A DNA stretch of 64,000 bases from Pseudomonas sp. ACM7 (GCF_004136015.1 NZ_CP024866.1:4531046-4595045); one strand, 5' to 3'. Shown: positions 27,560 to 36,952, numbered from the stretch's first letter. Notes: generated by a model not told the origin, from the letters alone. Numbers and translations are program-made.

Positions 27560-28384
27560 ATGTTTAAAGCACTGGCCGCCATCGGCTTCGCGCTCCTCGG
27601 GCTCTTCGGGCTCAGCGGATGCGCGGGTAAAGTCGATTTGCAGGCGGTCAGCCAAGGCTCTTCGCTTACTCCTGGCACGCTCGATAGTTCACCTTACACA
27701 CTCATGGCCTTGCTACCGCCACCAGAGGGCTACAAGCATCTACGTGTTTACATCGAAGGCGATGGTCGGGCGTGGGCGACACGGTCTCAACCGAGTATCG
27801 ATCCGACCCCTCGCGTGTCCTTGATGGCGAGATTGGCCGCTGGAGATCGGGGCCCCAGCGCCTATCTGGCGCGCCCTTGTCAGTTCGTGACATCACCGGG
27901 TTGCAACACTGATTTGTGGACTTCCGGTCGTTTCAATTCATTGGTCATAGAGACCATGAACGCGGCCCTTGATCGTCTGAAAAGTCGCTTTGCAGTGGAG
28001 CAGTTCGAACTGGTCGGATACTCGGGCGGCGCGGCGATTGCCTTGATCCTTGCGGGTTCTCGTAACGACGTCACTCAGGTGCAAACGATTGCCGGGAATC
28101 TCGACCCTGTAAAGTGGGCGAAGCTGATGCAGCTCGCGCCATTCTCGAAGCCGGTGACACCTCTGGAGTTTCGCGACAAGTTGCGTGCGCTCCCGCAACG
28201 TCATTTCATCGGTTTGAATGACAAGGTCGTGCCGCCTCAAATGCTCCAGGTCTACACCACGCAGCTACAGGGCAAATGCCTGGAAGTCGTCGAAACCCTC
28301 GCCACCCACGATCAGGGATACGATGAAAGTTGGGGCTCGCGGTCGGATCTGCCATTGGCTTGCGAGACTGACCCATTGCGCTGA
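27560..28384 (+). CDS. Lipoprotein alpha/beta hydrolase
   Basis: The 274-aa product has a lipobox LSGC (Cys21) and an alpha/beta-hydrolase fold with nucleophile motif GYSGGAA; a late His occurs in LATHDQGYDE. It begins 61 bases after the autotransporter stop with no terminator between, so the two may be co-transcribed. An esterase-like activity in the envelope is inferred; substrate unknown. Confidence 0.82.
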   Translation: MFKALAAIGFALLGLFGLSGCAGKVDLQAVSQGSSLTPGTLDSSPYTLMALLPPPEGYKHLRVYIEGDGRAWATRSQPSIDPTPRVSLMARLAAGDRGPSAYLARPCQFVTSPGCNTDLWTSGRFNSLVIETMNAALDRLKSRFAVEQFELVGYSGGAAIALILAGSRNDVTQVQTIAGNLDPVKWAKLMQLAPFSKPVTPLEFRDKLRALPQRHFIGLNDKVVPPQMLQVYTTQLQGKCLEVVETLATHDQGYDESWGSRSDLPLACETDPLR

Positions 28385-28401
28385 ATGCAGACTCAGCCCT
28401 T

Positions 28402-29316
28402 TCAGGCGCCACCCTTGGTTTGGCGCTCAATAGCGCAAGGCGCACTGTCGACACCGGCCTGGCGCAGCACCCGAATGCCGGCACGGATCAGCCAGCAAGC
28501 GAGGATAAACGGAGCGGTCAGCGTAGGCAGACCGATGGCGGTAAACACCGGCGTCAGCAACAGCGCTGATGCAATACCGACCAGCGGCAGCCAAGGCTTC
28601 TGGCGCTGCGAGCTGAAGGCGAGGGCGGCGAGTACGGCGTTATAGCCACCGAGGCCGATCAATGCGGTATAGAAGTCGTGATGCAGCATGCTCCAGCCCA
28701 TGCCCGCGACAGACGCCAACAACGCCCAGCAGAATGCGCGGCGATCAGCGATCAGCAAACCCACGGCAATCATCGCACCGGCCAGCGGATGACCGAGGAA
28801 CATCACCTGGCCGAGGCCTTTCAGTGGTGCGGCGAGCATGTTCAGCGTATTGATTTCGATCAAGTGCGCATTTGTCGAGGGCGTGGCGAAGCACAGCAGC
28901 AACCAGCCCAGCCCCACGAAGGGCGCCGTATAGGCAGGCAGGTATTGGCTGACCCGGACGCGTTTGAGCCACTGTTGAGTGAACATCGCGCTCAGGCCGC
29001 CCGCGGCGATGATCAGCGGCGGCAACATCGCTGACCAGGGGAAGTAGAGGCTCAGCAGCAAACCGAGCAAGACACCGTTGTAACTGAACAGCCCGGCCTG
29101 ACGATCGGCCTTGGCATAACCGCGTCGTTGCGCGGTGAGCAGCCCGGCGACACCGCCCAGCAGTGCACCGCCGAGCAGGGTGGGCGCGGTGAAAAGAATG
29201 GCCAGCAGGCACAGCAGACCGCACAGCGGGTTGCGCTGGAGGAAGATCTGGCTGAATCCGTTGAGCAGGGCAGTCGCCCAGTCGGGGCAGTGGGTGTTGA
29301 AGTGGTTGGCAGGCAT
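28402..29316 (-). CDS. Urea transporter
   Basis: The 304-aa membrane protein shows the urea transporter (UT) family features: NGFSQIFLQRNPLCGLL near the start, LFSYNGVLLGLLL, and a similar second-half segment GLGGYNAVLAALAFSS, reflecting the internal duplication of this family. UTs are passive urea channels. ATG 29316 is preferred over an in-frame TTG at 29322. It converges on the hydrolase gene with 17 bases between stops. Confidence 0.9.
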   Translation of the reverse strand: MPANHFNTHCPDWATALLNGFSQIFLQRNPLCGLLCLLAILFTAPTLLGGALLGGVAGLLTAQRRGYAKADRQAGLFSYNGVLLGLLLSLYFPWSAMLPPLIIAAGGLSAMFTQQWLKRVRVSQYLPAYTAPFVGLGWLLLCFATPSTNAHLIEINTLNMLAAPLKGLGQVMFLGHPLAGAMIAVGLLIADRRAFCWALLASVAGMGWSMLHHDFYTALIGLGGYNAVLAALAFSSQRQKPWLPLVGIASALLLTPVFTAIGLPTLTAPFILACWLIRAGIRVLRQAGVDSAPCAIERQTKGGA

Positions 29317-29355
29317 TTTCAAGTCTGTGGTGTTTCAGTTAAACCGTGTCGCCTG

Positions 29356-29467
29356 CTTCGCGAGCAAGTCGAATCGTCGCACCGTCGCTCCCACACTGAA
29401 TCTCTGTTCAGTATTAGATTTGTGATCAACACACATAACCAATGTGGGAGCGGGCTTGCTCGCGAAG
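29356..29467. repeat. Asymmetric REPIN with unlike arms
   Basis: The right arm (29443-29467) is a normal type B arm. The left arm (29356-29395) has the same ends (CTTCGCGAGCAAG and CGCTCCCACA) but an inserted TCGAATCGTCGCACCGT in the middle, which cannot pair with the right arm. It looks like a REP of another subtype joined to a type B REP. Confidence 0.72.
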
Positions 29468-29482
29468 AGGCCGGTACAGACG

Positions 29483-30898
29483 CTAAATCAACGTCTCGAT
29501 ACGCAGTGAGTTAGTCGACCCAGGCTGCCCAAACGGCACACCCGCCGTGATCAACAACGTGTCGCCACGCTTGGCCATTCCCTGCGCCTGGGCAATCTCC
29601 AGCGCCGTCGAACACACCTCATCCACCTGTCGCAGTCGATCATTGACCACCGAGTGCACACCCCACGCCACCGTCAACCGGCGCGCAGTCTGCAGGTTCG
29701 GCGTCAGGTTGAGGATCGGCACCGTCGGCCGTTCCCGCGCCGCACGCAAACTCGACGTGCCGGACTCGCTGTAATTCACCAGTACCGCCACCGGCAGCAC
29801 ATTGCTGATGCGACGAATCGCGCAGCTGATCGCATCGGAAACAGTCGCCTCAGCCTTAGGCCGGCTGACGTCCAGTTGCGCCTGATAGTCCGGACCATTT
29901 TCCACCTGGCGGATGATCTTGCTCATCATCTGCACGGCTTCCAGCGGGTACTCGCCGGACGCGGTTTCCGCCGACAGCATCACCGCATCCGCACCTTCGG
30001 CCACGGCGTTGGCAACGTCGGTCACCTCGGCACGGGTCGGGGCAGGGGAGAAGCGCATCGACTCGAGCATCTGGGTCGCCACCACCACCGGTTTGCCGAG
30101 CTGACGGCAGATGCTGATGATGTTTTTCTGAATCTGCGGCACGCTTTCGGCCGGCACTTCCACGCCCAGGTCACCGCGAGCAACCATGATCGCATCGCTC
30201 AACTCAGCGATCTCGCGCAGTTGCGTCACCGCCGATGGCTTCTCGATCTTGGCCATCAAAAACGCTTTGTCGCCGATCAGTTCACGCGCCTCGCGAATGT
30301 CTTCCGGACGCTGCACAAACGACAGCGCGACCCAGTCCACACCCAGCTCCAGACCGAAGCTCAAATCGCGACGATCCTTGGCGGTCAGCGGGCTCAGTTC
30401 CAGCACCGCTTGCGGCACGTTCACACCTTTGCGGTCCGACAGCTCGCCACCATTCAGCACCGTGGTGTCGATGGCGTCGGAGTACTTTGTCACCACGCGA
30501 AGACGCAGCTTGCCGTCGTCCAGCAGCAGGTCCATGCCCGGTTCGAGCGCCTCGATGATTTCCGGGTGAGGCAAGTTGACCCGGCGTTCATCGCCCGGCG
30601 TCGGATCAAGATCCAGACGCAGCGCCTGACCGCGATGCAGTTGCACCTTGCCCTCGGCGAACTTGCCGACCCGCAATTTCGGGCCTTGCAGGTCCATCAG
30701 AATGCCCAGCGGATAATTCAGCTGGCGCTCGACTTCACGAATCCACTGATAGCGCTGAGCGTGGTCGGCGTGATCGCCGTGGCTGAAGTTCAGGCGAAAG
30801 ATGTTGACCCCGGCTTGCACCAGCTCACGGATGTCGTCGATCCCGTTAGTGGCAGGACCGAGGGTGGCGAGGATTTTGACCTTTTTATCAGGCGTCAT
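29483..30898 (-). CDS. pyk: Pyruvate kinase
   Basis: Pyruvate kinase converts phosphoenolpyruvate and ADP to pyruvate and ATP. The 471-aa enzyme shows KILATLGPAT, FRLNFSHGDH, MDLQGPKLRVG, the active-site MAKIEKP and MVARGDLGVEVP, and VMLSAETASGEYP. It overlaps ttuD by 11 bases and is the last gene of the gcl operon, where it takes 2-phosphoglycerate-derived carbon to pyruvate. Pseudomonas usually has a second pyruvate kinase, so the pykA/pykF letter is not assigned. Confidence 0.96.
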   Translation of the reverse strand: MTPDKKVKILATLGPATNGIDDIRELVQAGVNIFRLNFSHGDHADHAQRYQWIREVERQLNYPLGILMDLQGPKLRVGKFAEGKVQLHRGQALRLDLDPTPGDERRVNLPHPEIIEALEPGMDLLLDDGKLRLRVVTKYSDAIDTTVLNGGELSDRKGVNVPQAVLELSPLTAKDRRDLSFGLELGVDWVALSFVQRPEDIREARELIGDKAFLMAKIEKPSAVTQLREIAELSDAIMVARGDLGVEVPAESVPQIQKNIISICRQLGKPVVVATQMLESMRFSPAPTRAEVTDVANAVAEGADAVMLSAETASGEYPLEAVQMMSKIIRQVENGPDYQAQLDVSRPKAEATVSDAISCAIRRISNVLPVAVLVNYSESGTSSLRAARERPTVPILNLTPNLQTARRLTVAWGVHSVVNDRLRQVDEVCSTALEIAQAQGMAKRGDTLLITAGVPFGQPGSTNSLRIETLI

Positions 30899-32168
30899 TT
30901 TTTGTGCTCTCGAGAATCAGGATGGCGCGGAAGTCGTTGACGTTGGTGCGGGTCGGCTCGGTGACGATCAGTGCGTCCAGCGCCTCGAAATAGCCGTAGC
31001 CATTGTTGTTGTCCAACTCGTCGCTGGCGCTCAGGCCGAGGGCGGCGGCGCGGGCGTAGCTGTCCGGGGTCATGATTGCGCCGGCGTTGTCTTCGGAGCC
31101 ATCGATGCCATCGGTGTCGCCGGCCAGCGCGTAGACGCCGGGCAGGCCTTTGAGGCTGTCGGTCAGGCTCAGCAGGAATTCGGCGTTGCGTCCGCCACGG
31201 CCATTGCCGCGTACGGTGACCGTGGTTTCACCGCCCGAGAGGATCACGCAGGGCGCCGCCAATGGTTGGCCGTGCAGCACGACCTGACGGGCGATACCGG
31301 CGTGAACCTTGGCCACTTCGCGGGATTCGCCTTCCAGGTCGCCGAGTATCAGCGGACTGAAACCGGCCTGACGTGCTTTCACCGCAGCAGCTTCAAGCGA
31401 CTGTTGTGGACGAGCGATCAGCTGGAAGTGACTGCGCTCAAGGCTCGGATCGCCGGGTTTGACCGTCTCTGATTCCGGGCTCTGTAGCCAGTTGCGCACC
31501 GAGGCAGGAACATCGATGGCGTAACGCTTGAGGATCGCCAACGCTTCGGCGGAGGTGCTCGGGTCGGCCACGGTGGGACCGGAGGCGATGACCGTGGCGA
31601 GGTCGCCCGGTACATCGGAAATCGCGTAGGTATAAACAGTGGCAGGCCAGCAGGCTTTGCCGAGTCGGCCGCCCTTGATCGCCGAGAGGTGCTTGCGTAC
31701 GCAATTCATCTCGCCAATGGTGGCGCCGGATTTGAGCAGGGCTTTGTTGATCGACTGCTTGTCGGCCAGGGTGATGCCGGCCGCGGGCAACGCCAGCAGG
31801 GCAGAGCCACCGCCCGAGAGCAGGAAGATCACACGGTCGTCTTCAGTCAGATTGCTGACCAGTTCCAACACGCGTTTGGCGACCGCCAGACCGGCAGCGT
31901 CAGGCACCGGGTGAGCGGCTTCGACCACTTCGATTTTTTCACACGGGGCGCCGTGACCGTAACGCGTCACCACTAAACCTGATACTTCACCCTGCCAGCA
32001 ACGCTCCACCACTTGGGCCATGGCCGCGGCGGCTTTGCCGGCGCCGATGACGATCACCCGACCACTGCGGTCTTTGGGCAAATGGGCTTCGAGGACTTGC
32101 TGCGGATGGGCCGCGTCGATGGCTGTGGCAAACAGCTCGCGCAGGAATTGTTGCGGATTGACCGACAT
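30888..32168 (-). CDS. ttuD: Glycerate 2-kinase (TtuD/GckA, MOFRL family)
   Basis: The 426-aa enzyme phosphorylates glycerate. The N-terminal DUF4147 domain has the motif IGAGKAAAAMAQ and LLSGGGSALL; the C-terminal MOFRL domain has ILSGGETTVTV, GRGGRNAEFLLSL and AGDTDGIDGSEDNAGA. In tartrate and glyoxylate pathways TtuD acts after tartronate semialdehyde reductase. A REPIN lies between it and glxR. Confidence 0.93.
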   Translation of the reverse strand: MSVNPQQFLRELFATAIDAAHPQQVLEAHLPKDRSGRVIVIGAGKAAAAMAQVVERCWQGEVSGLVVTRYGHGAPCEKIEVVEAAHPVPDAAGLAVAKRVLELVSNLTEDDRVIFLLSGGGSALLALPAAGITLADKQSINKALLKSGATIGEMNCVRKHLSAIKGGRLGKACWPATVYTYAISDVPGDLATVIASGPTVADPSTSAEALAILKRYAIDVPASVRNWLQSPESETVKPGDPSLERSHFQLIARPQQSLEAAAVKARQAGFSPLILGDLEGESREVAKVHAGIARQVVLHGQPLAAPCVILSGGETTVTVRGNGRGGRNAEFLLSLTDSLKGLPGVYALAGDTDGIDGSEDNAGAIMTPDSYARAAALGLSASDELDNNNGYGYFEALDALIVTEPTRTNVNDFRAILILESTKNDA

Positions 32169-32212
32169 GGCGGGCTCCCGGGAATTTCTTGTTATTGGAG
32201 AACGACTCGGTT

Positions 32213-32308
32213 CCCTGTGGGAGCGGGCTTGCTCGCGAAGGCGGTATGTCAGTCAACATCTCTGTTGAATATGAAATCGCCTTCGCGAGCAAGCCCGCTC
32301 CCACAGGG
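32213..32308. repeat. REPIN, type B, between glxR and ttuD
   Basis: Perfect 31-bp arms at 32213-32243 and 32278-32308 enclose a 34-bp spacer. It fills most of the glxR-ttuD gap. Confidence 0.93.
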
Positions 32309-32322
32309 TTTTGGTGCAGGGC

Positions 32323-33213
32323 TTACTTATCGCGAATCGAGAAATTCGCCATGTGTTCCAGGCCCTTGATCAGCGCCGAGTGGTCCCAGTTGCTGCCACC
32401 GATCGCTGCGCAGGTGCTGAACACTTGCTGGGTGTTGGCGGTGTTCGGCAGGTTGATGCCCAACTCGCGCGCGCCGGCCAGGGCCAGGTTCAGGTCCTTC
32501 TGGTGCAGGCTGATGCGGAAGCCTGGGTCGAAGGTGCCTTTGATCATGCGCTCGCCGTGCACTTCGAGGATCTTCGAGGATGCGAAACCGCCCATCAGTG
32601 CTTCACGGACCTTGGCGGGATCGGCACCGTTTTTCGAAGCAAACAGCAGGGCTTCGGCCACGGCCTGGATGTTCAGCGCCACGATGATCTGGTTCGCCAC
32701 TTTGGCGGTTTGACCGTCGCCGTTGCCGCCCACCAGGGTGATGTTCTTGCCCATCGCCTGGAACAGTGGCAGAACGCGTTCGAAGGCATCGGCATCGCCG
32801 CCGACCATGATGCTCAGGGTCGCGGCCTTGGCACCGACTTCACCGCCGGACACTGGCGCGTCGAGGTACTGAGCGCCTTTTTCGTTGATTTTGGCAGCGA
32901 AGGCTTTGGTGGCGGTTGGCGAGATCGAGCTCATGTCGATCACGACTTTGCCTTTGCCGACACCGGCCGCAACACCGTCGGCGCGGAACAGCACGTCATC
33001 GACCTGCGGGGTATCCGGCACCATGACGATGATGAATTCGGCTTCTTGCGCGACTTCTTTCGGGTTTGCCAGAGCGACGGCGCCACCGGCAATCAGGTCG
33101 GCAGGCGCGGGGTCGTGGTGCGCCGACAGGAACAGGCTGTGACCGGCTTTCTGCAGGTTCAACGCCATTGGGTGGCCCATGATGCCGGTGCCGATAAATC
33201 CGATTTTAGCCAT
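32323..33213 (-). CDS. glxR: Tartronate semialdehyde reductase (2-hydroxy-3-oxopropionate reductase)
   Basis: GlxR reduces tartronate semialdehyde to glycerate with NAD(P)H. The 296-aa 3-hydroxyisobutyrate-dehydrogenase-family protein has the Rossmann motif GTGIMG at the N-terminus, the substrate motif DAPVSGGEVGA and GDGQTAKVANQ with the catalytic Lys. ATG 33213 (MAKIGFIG) is used; the open frame extends upstream into the REPIN and is not coding. It lies between hyi and ttuD. Confidence 0.95.
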   Translation of the reverse strand: MAKIGFIGTGIMGHPMALNLQKAGHSLFLSAHHDPAPADLIAGGAVALANPKEVAQEAEFIIVMVPDTPQVDDVLFRADGVAAGVGKGKVVIDMSSISPTATKAFAAKINEKGAQYLDAPVSGGEVGAKAATLSIMVGGDADAFERVLPLFQAMGKNITLVGGNGDGQTAKVANQIIVALNIQAVAEALLFASKNGADPAKVREALMGGFASSKILEVHGERMIKGTFDPGFRISLHQKDLNLALAGARELGINLPNTANTQQVFSTCAAIGGSNWDHSALIKGLEHMANFSIRDK

Positions 33214-33240
33214 GAGAAATTCCTCTTTTTTTATGTGGCC

Positions 33241-33331
33241 CCCTGTAGGAGCTGCCGAAGGCTGCGATCTTTTGATCTTGATCTTGAAAGGCAAAGTCAA
33301 AAGATCGCAGCCTTCGGCAGCTCCTACAGGG
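33241..33331. repeat. REPIN, type A variant, between hyi and glxR
   Basis: Perfect 35-bp arms at 33241-33275 and 33297-33331. The arm core is GCTGCCGAAGGCTGCGAT, differing from the 5090 copy at two positions that remain paired. It starts 28 bases upstream of the glxR ATG and ends 14 bases past the hyi stop. Confidence 0.93.
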
Positions 33332-33344
33332 ATGTCATGTTCGG

Positions 33345-34127
33345 TTAGATTGCGTTATGGGTTTTCAACCAGCCCAAACCCGCTTCAGTGGTAGTCAGCG
33401 GCTTGTATTCGCAACCGACCCAACCCTGGTAACCGATGCGGTCCAGATGTTCGAACAGGAAGCGGTAGTTGATCTCACCGGTGCCCGGTTCGTTGCGCCC
33501 TGGGTTGTCCGCCAATTGCACGTGGTTGATCTCGCCCAGGTGCGCGGCCATGGTGCGGGCGAGGTCGCCCTCCATGATTTGCATGTGGTAGATGTCGTAT
33601 TGCAGGAACAGGTTGGCGCTGCCGACCTGTTCGCGAATCGACAGGGCTTGCGCCGTGTTGTTCAGGTAGAAACCCGGGATGTCGCGGGTGTTGATCGCTT
33701 CCATCACCAGTTTGATGCCCGCCGCTTGCAGCTTGTCGGCGGCGTACTTGAGGTTGCTGACGAAGGTTTTTTCCACGGTGGCATCGTCGATGCCTTGTGG
33801 ACGAATACCGGCCAGGCAGTTGACTTGGGTGTTGCCCAGCACTTTCGCGTAGGCAATCGCCAGGTCGACACCGGCGCGGAACTCTTCAACCCGGTCCGGC
33901 AGGCACGCGATACCGCGTTCGCCCTTGGCCCAGTCACCGGCCGGCAGGTTGAACAGCACCTGGGTCAAGCCATTGGCATCGAGCTTGGCTTTGATCTCGG
34001 CGGAGCTGAAGTCGTAAGGGAACAGGTATTCGACACCACTGAAGCCGGCCTTGGCGGCAGCTTCAAAACGGGCAAGAAAATCCTGCTCGGTGAACAGCAT
34101 GGACAGGTTGGCTGCGAAACGCGGCAT
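33345..34127 (-). CDS. hyi: Hydroxypyruvate isomerase
   Basis: Hyi interconverts hydroxypyruvate and tartronate semialdehyde. The 260-aa TIM-barrel protein (AP endonuclease 2-like fold) begins MPRFAANLSMLF and contains the family segments VEYLFPYDFS, VMEAINTRDIPG, QYDIYHMQIMEGD and NHVQLADNPGRNEPGTG carrying likely metal ligands. It sits between gcl and glxR. Confidence 0.95.
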   Translation of the reverse strand: MPRFAANLSMLFTEQDFLARFEAAAKAGFSGVEYLFPYDFSSAEIKAKLDANGLTQVLFNLPAGDWAKGERGIACLPDRVEEFRAGVDLAIAYAKVLGNTQVNCLAGIRPQGIDDATVEKTFVSNLKYAADKLQAAGIKLVMEAINTRDIPGFYLNNTAQALSIREQVGSANLFLQYDIYHMQIMEGDLARTMAAHLGEINHVQLADNPGRNEPGTGEINYRFLFEHLDRIGYQGWVGCEYKPLTTTEAGLGWLKTHNAI

Positions 34128-34155
34128 GGTGGTCTCCTGTAAATTTGTGAAGCCT

Positions 34156-34250
34156 CCTGTGGGAGCGAGCTTGCTCGCGATAGCGGTATGCCAGACAACA
34201 AAGATGTTGAATGTGCCGGCCTCATCGCGAGCAAGCTCGCTCCCACAAGG
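34156..34250. repeat. REPIN, type B, between gcl and hyi
   Basis: Inverted arms at about 34156-34182 and 34224-34250 (CCTGTGGGAGCGAGC... and its complement; one CCTG/AAGG mismatch) enclose about 41 bases. Confidence 0.9.
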
Positions 34251-34253
34251 GCG

Positions 34254-36029
34254 TTAATCGAGCATCGAAATCGCGGTTGGCGCATCGTTGCCGACCAGCG
34301 CCAGGTCTTCGAACTCGTTGACGGCGTTGATCTCGGTGCCCATGGAAATGTTGGTCACGCGCTCCAGAATAATCTCGACGATGACCGGCACCCTGAACTC
34401 TTCAATCATTTCCTGAGCCTTGCGCAGGGCAGGCTGGATCTGACCCGGTTCGAACACACGCAGCGCCTTGCAGCCGAGGCCTTCAGCAACCGCGACGTGG
34501 TCGACACCGTAACCGTTGAGTTCCGGGGCGTTCAGGTTGTCGAAGGCCAGCTGTACGCAGTAATCCATGTCGAAACCGCGCTGAGCCTGACGAATCAGCC
34601 CCAAATACGAGTTGTTGACCACCACGTGGATGTACGGCAGCTTGAACTGCGCGCCCACCGCCAACTCTTCGATCATGAACTGGAAGTCATAGTCGCCCGA
34701 CAGCGCCACGACCTTGCGGGTCGGATCAGCCTTGACCACGCCCAGCGCTGCCGGAATGGTCCAGCCCAACGGACCTGCCTGACCGCAGTTGATCCAATGA
34801 CGCGGTTTGTAGACGTGCAGGAACTGCGCGCCGGCAATCTGCGACAGACCGATGGTGCTGACGTAGCAGGTGTCTTTGCCGAACACCTGGTTCATCTCTT
34901 CGTAAACGCGCTGCGGCTTGACCGGCACGTTGTCGAAGTGAGTCTTGCGCTGCAGGCTGGACTTGCGCTGCTGGCAGTCTTGCAGCCAGGCGCTGCGGTT
35001 TTTCAGCTTGCCGGCGGCTTGCCATTCGCGAGCGACTTCGATGAACACGGTCAGCGCGGCAGCGGCGTCGGAAACGATGCCCAGGTCCGGGGTGAACACG
35101 CGGCCGATCTGGGTCGGTTCGATGTCAACGTGAATGAACTTGCGGCCTTCGGTGTAAACGTCGATCGAACCGGTGTGACGGTTAGCCCAGCGGTTACCGA
35201 CACCGAGCACCAGGTCGGATTTGAGCATCGTGGCGTTGCCGTAACGGTGCGAGGTTTGCAGACCGACCATGCCGACCATCAACGGGTGATCGTCCGGAAT
35301 GGTGCCCCAGCCCATCAGGGTCGGGACCACCGGAATACCGGTCAACTCGGCGAATTCCACCAGCAACTCGCTGGCGTCGGCATTGATGATGCCGCCACCG
35401 GCTACCAGCAACGGACGCTCGGCCTGATCGAGCATGGCCAGGGCCTTCTCGATTTGCACGCGGTTAGCGGTTGGCTTGGCCAGCGGCAGTGGTTCGTAGG
35501 CGTCGATGTCGAATTCGATTTCAGCCATCTGCACGTCGAACGGCAGATCGATCAGCACCGGGCCTGGACGGCCGGAGCGCATTTCGTAGAAGGCTTTCTG
35601 GAAAGCGTAAGGCACCTGGCCCGGTTCCATGACGGTGGTTGCCCACTTGGTCACTGGCTTGACGATCGAGGTGATGTCGACAGCCTGGAAGTCTTCCTTG
35701 TGCATACGGGCGCGGGGGGCCTGGCCGGTAATGCAAAGAATCGGGATCGAGTCGGCCGAGGCACTGTAGAGCCCGGTGACCATGTCGGTACCGGCAGGTC
35801 CCGAAGTGCCGATGCACACGCCGATGTTGCCGGCCTTAGTGCGGGTGTAACCCTCGGCCATGTGCGAGGCGCCTTCAACGTGGCGAGCGAGGACGTGATC
35901 GATGCCACCGACCTTCTGCAAGGCGGAGTACAGCGGGTTGATCGCGGCGCCCGGGATGCCAAAAGCGGTATCAACCCCTTCACGGCGCATCACCAGAACG
36001 GCGGCTTCGATTGCTCTCATTTTGCTCAT
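34254..36029 (-). CDS. gcl: Glyoxylate carboligase
   Basis: Gcl condenses two glyoxylates to tartronate semialdehyde and CO2 using ThDP and FAD. The 591-aa enzyme has the N-terminal ThDP pyrimidine domain ([16 protein letters not shown]; valine/alanine in place of the usual catalytic Glu, as known for Gcl), a central FAD/Rossmann domain and the C-terminal ThDP domain with LSGDYDFQF and [11 protein letters not shown] 36029 is used; the frame is open further upstream without coding features. First gene of the operon, downstream of two TTGTATACAA sites. Confidence 0.97.
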   Translation of the reverse strand: MSKMRAIEAAVLVMRREGVDTAFGIPGAAINPLYSALQKVGGIDHVLARHVEGASHMAEGYTRTKAGNIGVCIGTSGPAGTDMVTGLYSASADSIPILCITGQAPRARMHKEDFQAVDITSIVKPVTKWATTVMEPGQVPYAFQKAFYEMRSGRPGPVLIDLPFDVQMAEIEFDIDAYEPLPLAKPTANRVQIEKALAMLDQAERPLLVAGGGIINADASELLVEFAELTGIPVVPTLMGWGTIPDDHPLMVGMVGLQTSHRYGNATMLKSDLVLGVGNRWANRHTGSIDVYTEGRKFIHVDIEPTQIGRVFTPDLGIVSDAAAALTVFIEVAREWQAAGKLKNRSAWLQDCQQRKSSLQRKTHFDNVPVKPQRVYEEMNQVFGKDTCYVSTIGLSQIAGAQFLHVYKPRHWINCGQAGPLGWTIPAALGVVKADPTRKVVALSGDYDFQFMIEELAVGAQFKLPYIHVVVNNSYLGLIRQAQRGFDMDYCVQLAFDNLNAPELNGYGVDHVAVAEGLGCKALRVFEPGQIQPALRKAQEMIEEFRVPVIVEIILERVTNISMGTEINAVNEFEDLALVGNDAPTAISMLD

Positions 36030-36056
36030 GGTTTTGGTGCCTCTTACGTTTTGTAA

Positions 36057-36066
36057 TTGTATACAA
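36057..36066. promoter_or_regulatory. TTGTATACAA palindrome, gcl-proximal operator
   Basis: A perfect 10-bp palindrome 28 bases upstream of the gcl ATG. The TGTnnACA-like core is of the type bound by FadR/VanR-subfamily GntR repressors. An identical copy lies 138 bp away in the same divergent region. Confidence 0.65.
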
Positions 36067-36194
36067 GTGGCTTTGCGCAGAGTGTATTCACGGCGGACGG
36101 CGCAGGTCAATCCATTTTCTCAAGCGGCCGTTTCATTCGTCGGAAGCCAGATATACTGTGGCTTTTCGTCGCATGTGGCGCTTTTCGAAAATTA

Positions 36195-36204
36195 TTGTAT
36201 ACAA
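36195..36204. promoter_or_regulatory. TTGTATACAA palindrome, second operator
   Basis: Identical to the site at 36057, flanked by A/T-rich sequence (AATTA and AAAAAAATAAC). It lies 93 bases upstream of the GlcG-like gene. The pair probably controls both divergent units; the regulator is not in this window. Confidence 0.65.
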
Positions 36205-36296
36205 AAAAATAACTCATTGTGTTCTATTTGTTGCATCGGACTTCTGAACAAAAAGCAGTCCAGCAGCTTTCCCTATAACAAAATGAGGACGGCACC

Positions 36297-36737
36297 ATGA
36301 GCGCTTTAACCTTGAAAGTCGCAGTCAACCTGGCCAATCAGGCTATCTCCGCAGGGCGTGCAATCTCGGCGGCTCCATTGACCATCGCCGTACTGGATGC
36401 GGGTGGACACTTGGTCACCCTGCAGCGTGAAGACGGCGCCAGCCTGCTGCGCCCGCAGATCGCCATCGGCAAAGCCTGGGGCGCCATCGCCTTGGGCAAA
36501 GGCTCACGCCTGCTGGCGCTGGACGCACAACAACGACCGGCGTTTATCGCCGCTTTGAATAGTCTGGGGCAGGGCAGCGTCGTCCCGGCACCGGGCGGTG
36601 TATTGATTCGGGATCAGGACGGGAACGTGCTGGGGGCTGTTGGTATCAGCGGCGATCTTTCTGATGTTGATGAGCAATGTGCGATCAACGCGATTGAGGC
36701 GTTGGGGTTGCGGGCGGATGCGGGGGTGACGGCTTGA
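36297..36737 (+). CDS. GlcG/HbpS-like protein (DUF336)
   Basis: The 146-aa protein belongs to the GlcG/HbpS family (AISAAPLTIAVLDAGGHLVTL, RPQIAIGKAWGAI, VPAPGGVLIRDQDG, GAVGISGDLSDVDEQCA). GlcG is encoded with glycolate/glyoxylate genes in many bacteria, but its biochemical role is not settled. Divergent from gcl and probably co-regulated with it through the shared palindromes. Confidence 0.9.
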   Translation: MSALTLKVAVNLANQAISAGRAISAAPLTIAVLDAGGHLVTLQREDGASLLRPQIAIGKAWGAIALGKGSRLLALDAQQRPAFIAALNSLGQGSVVPAPGGVLIRDQDGNVLGAVGISGDLSDVDEQCAINAIEALGLRADAGVTA

Positions 36738-36760
36738 TTATGTGGTGACTGATCTACTGC

Positions 36761-36854
36761 TTTCGCGAGCAAGCCCGCTCCCACACTGGTTCGTCGGTGG
36801 ACACAAATTGTGTGAACACTGTAGATCAACTGTGGGAGCGGGCTTGCTCGCGAA
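36761..36854. repeat. REPIN, type B, upstream of the RAYT gene
   Basis: Inverted arms 36761-36785 and 36831-36854 (TTCGCGAGCAAGCCCGCTCC and complement), spacer 45 bp. Orientation and sequence match the copy after the RAYT gene. Confidence 0.92.
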
Positions 36855-36952
36855 GGCGGCCTCCCAGACACATCCAGCTAAAAGTCTGCCGCACCCTCAA
36901 GCATTCGCAGGTCTAGCCTTCTCATGAATTCATCATGAGAGAAGGCAAAGGA

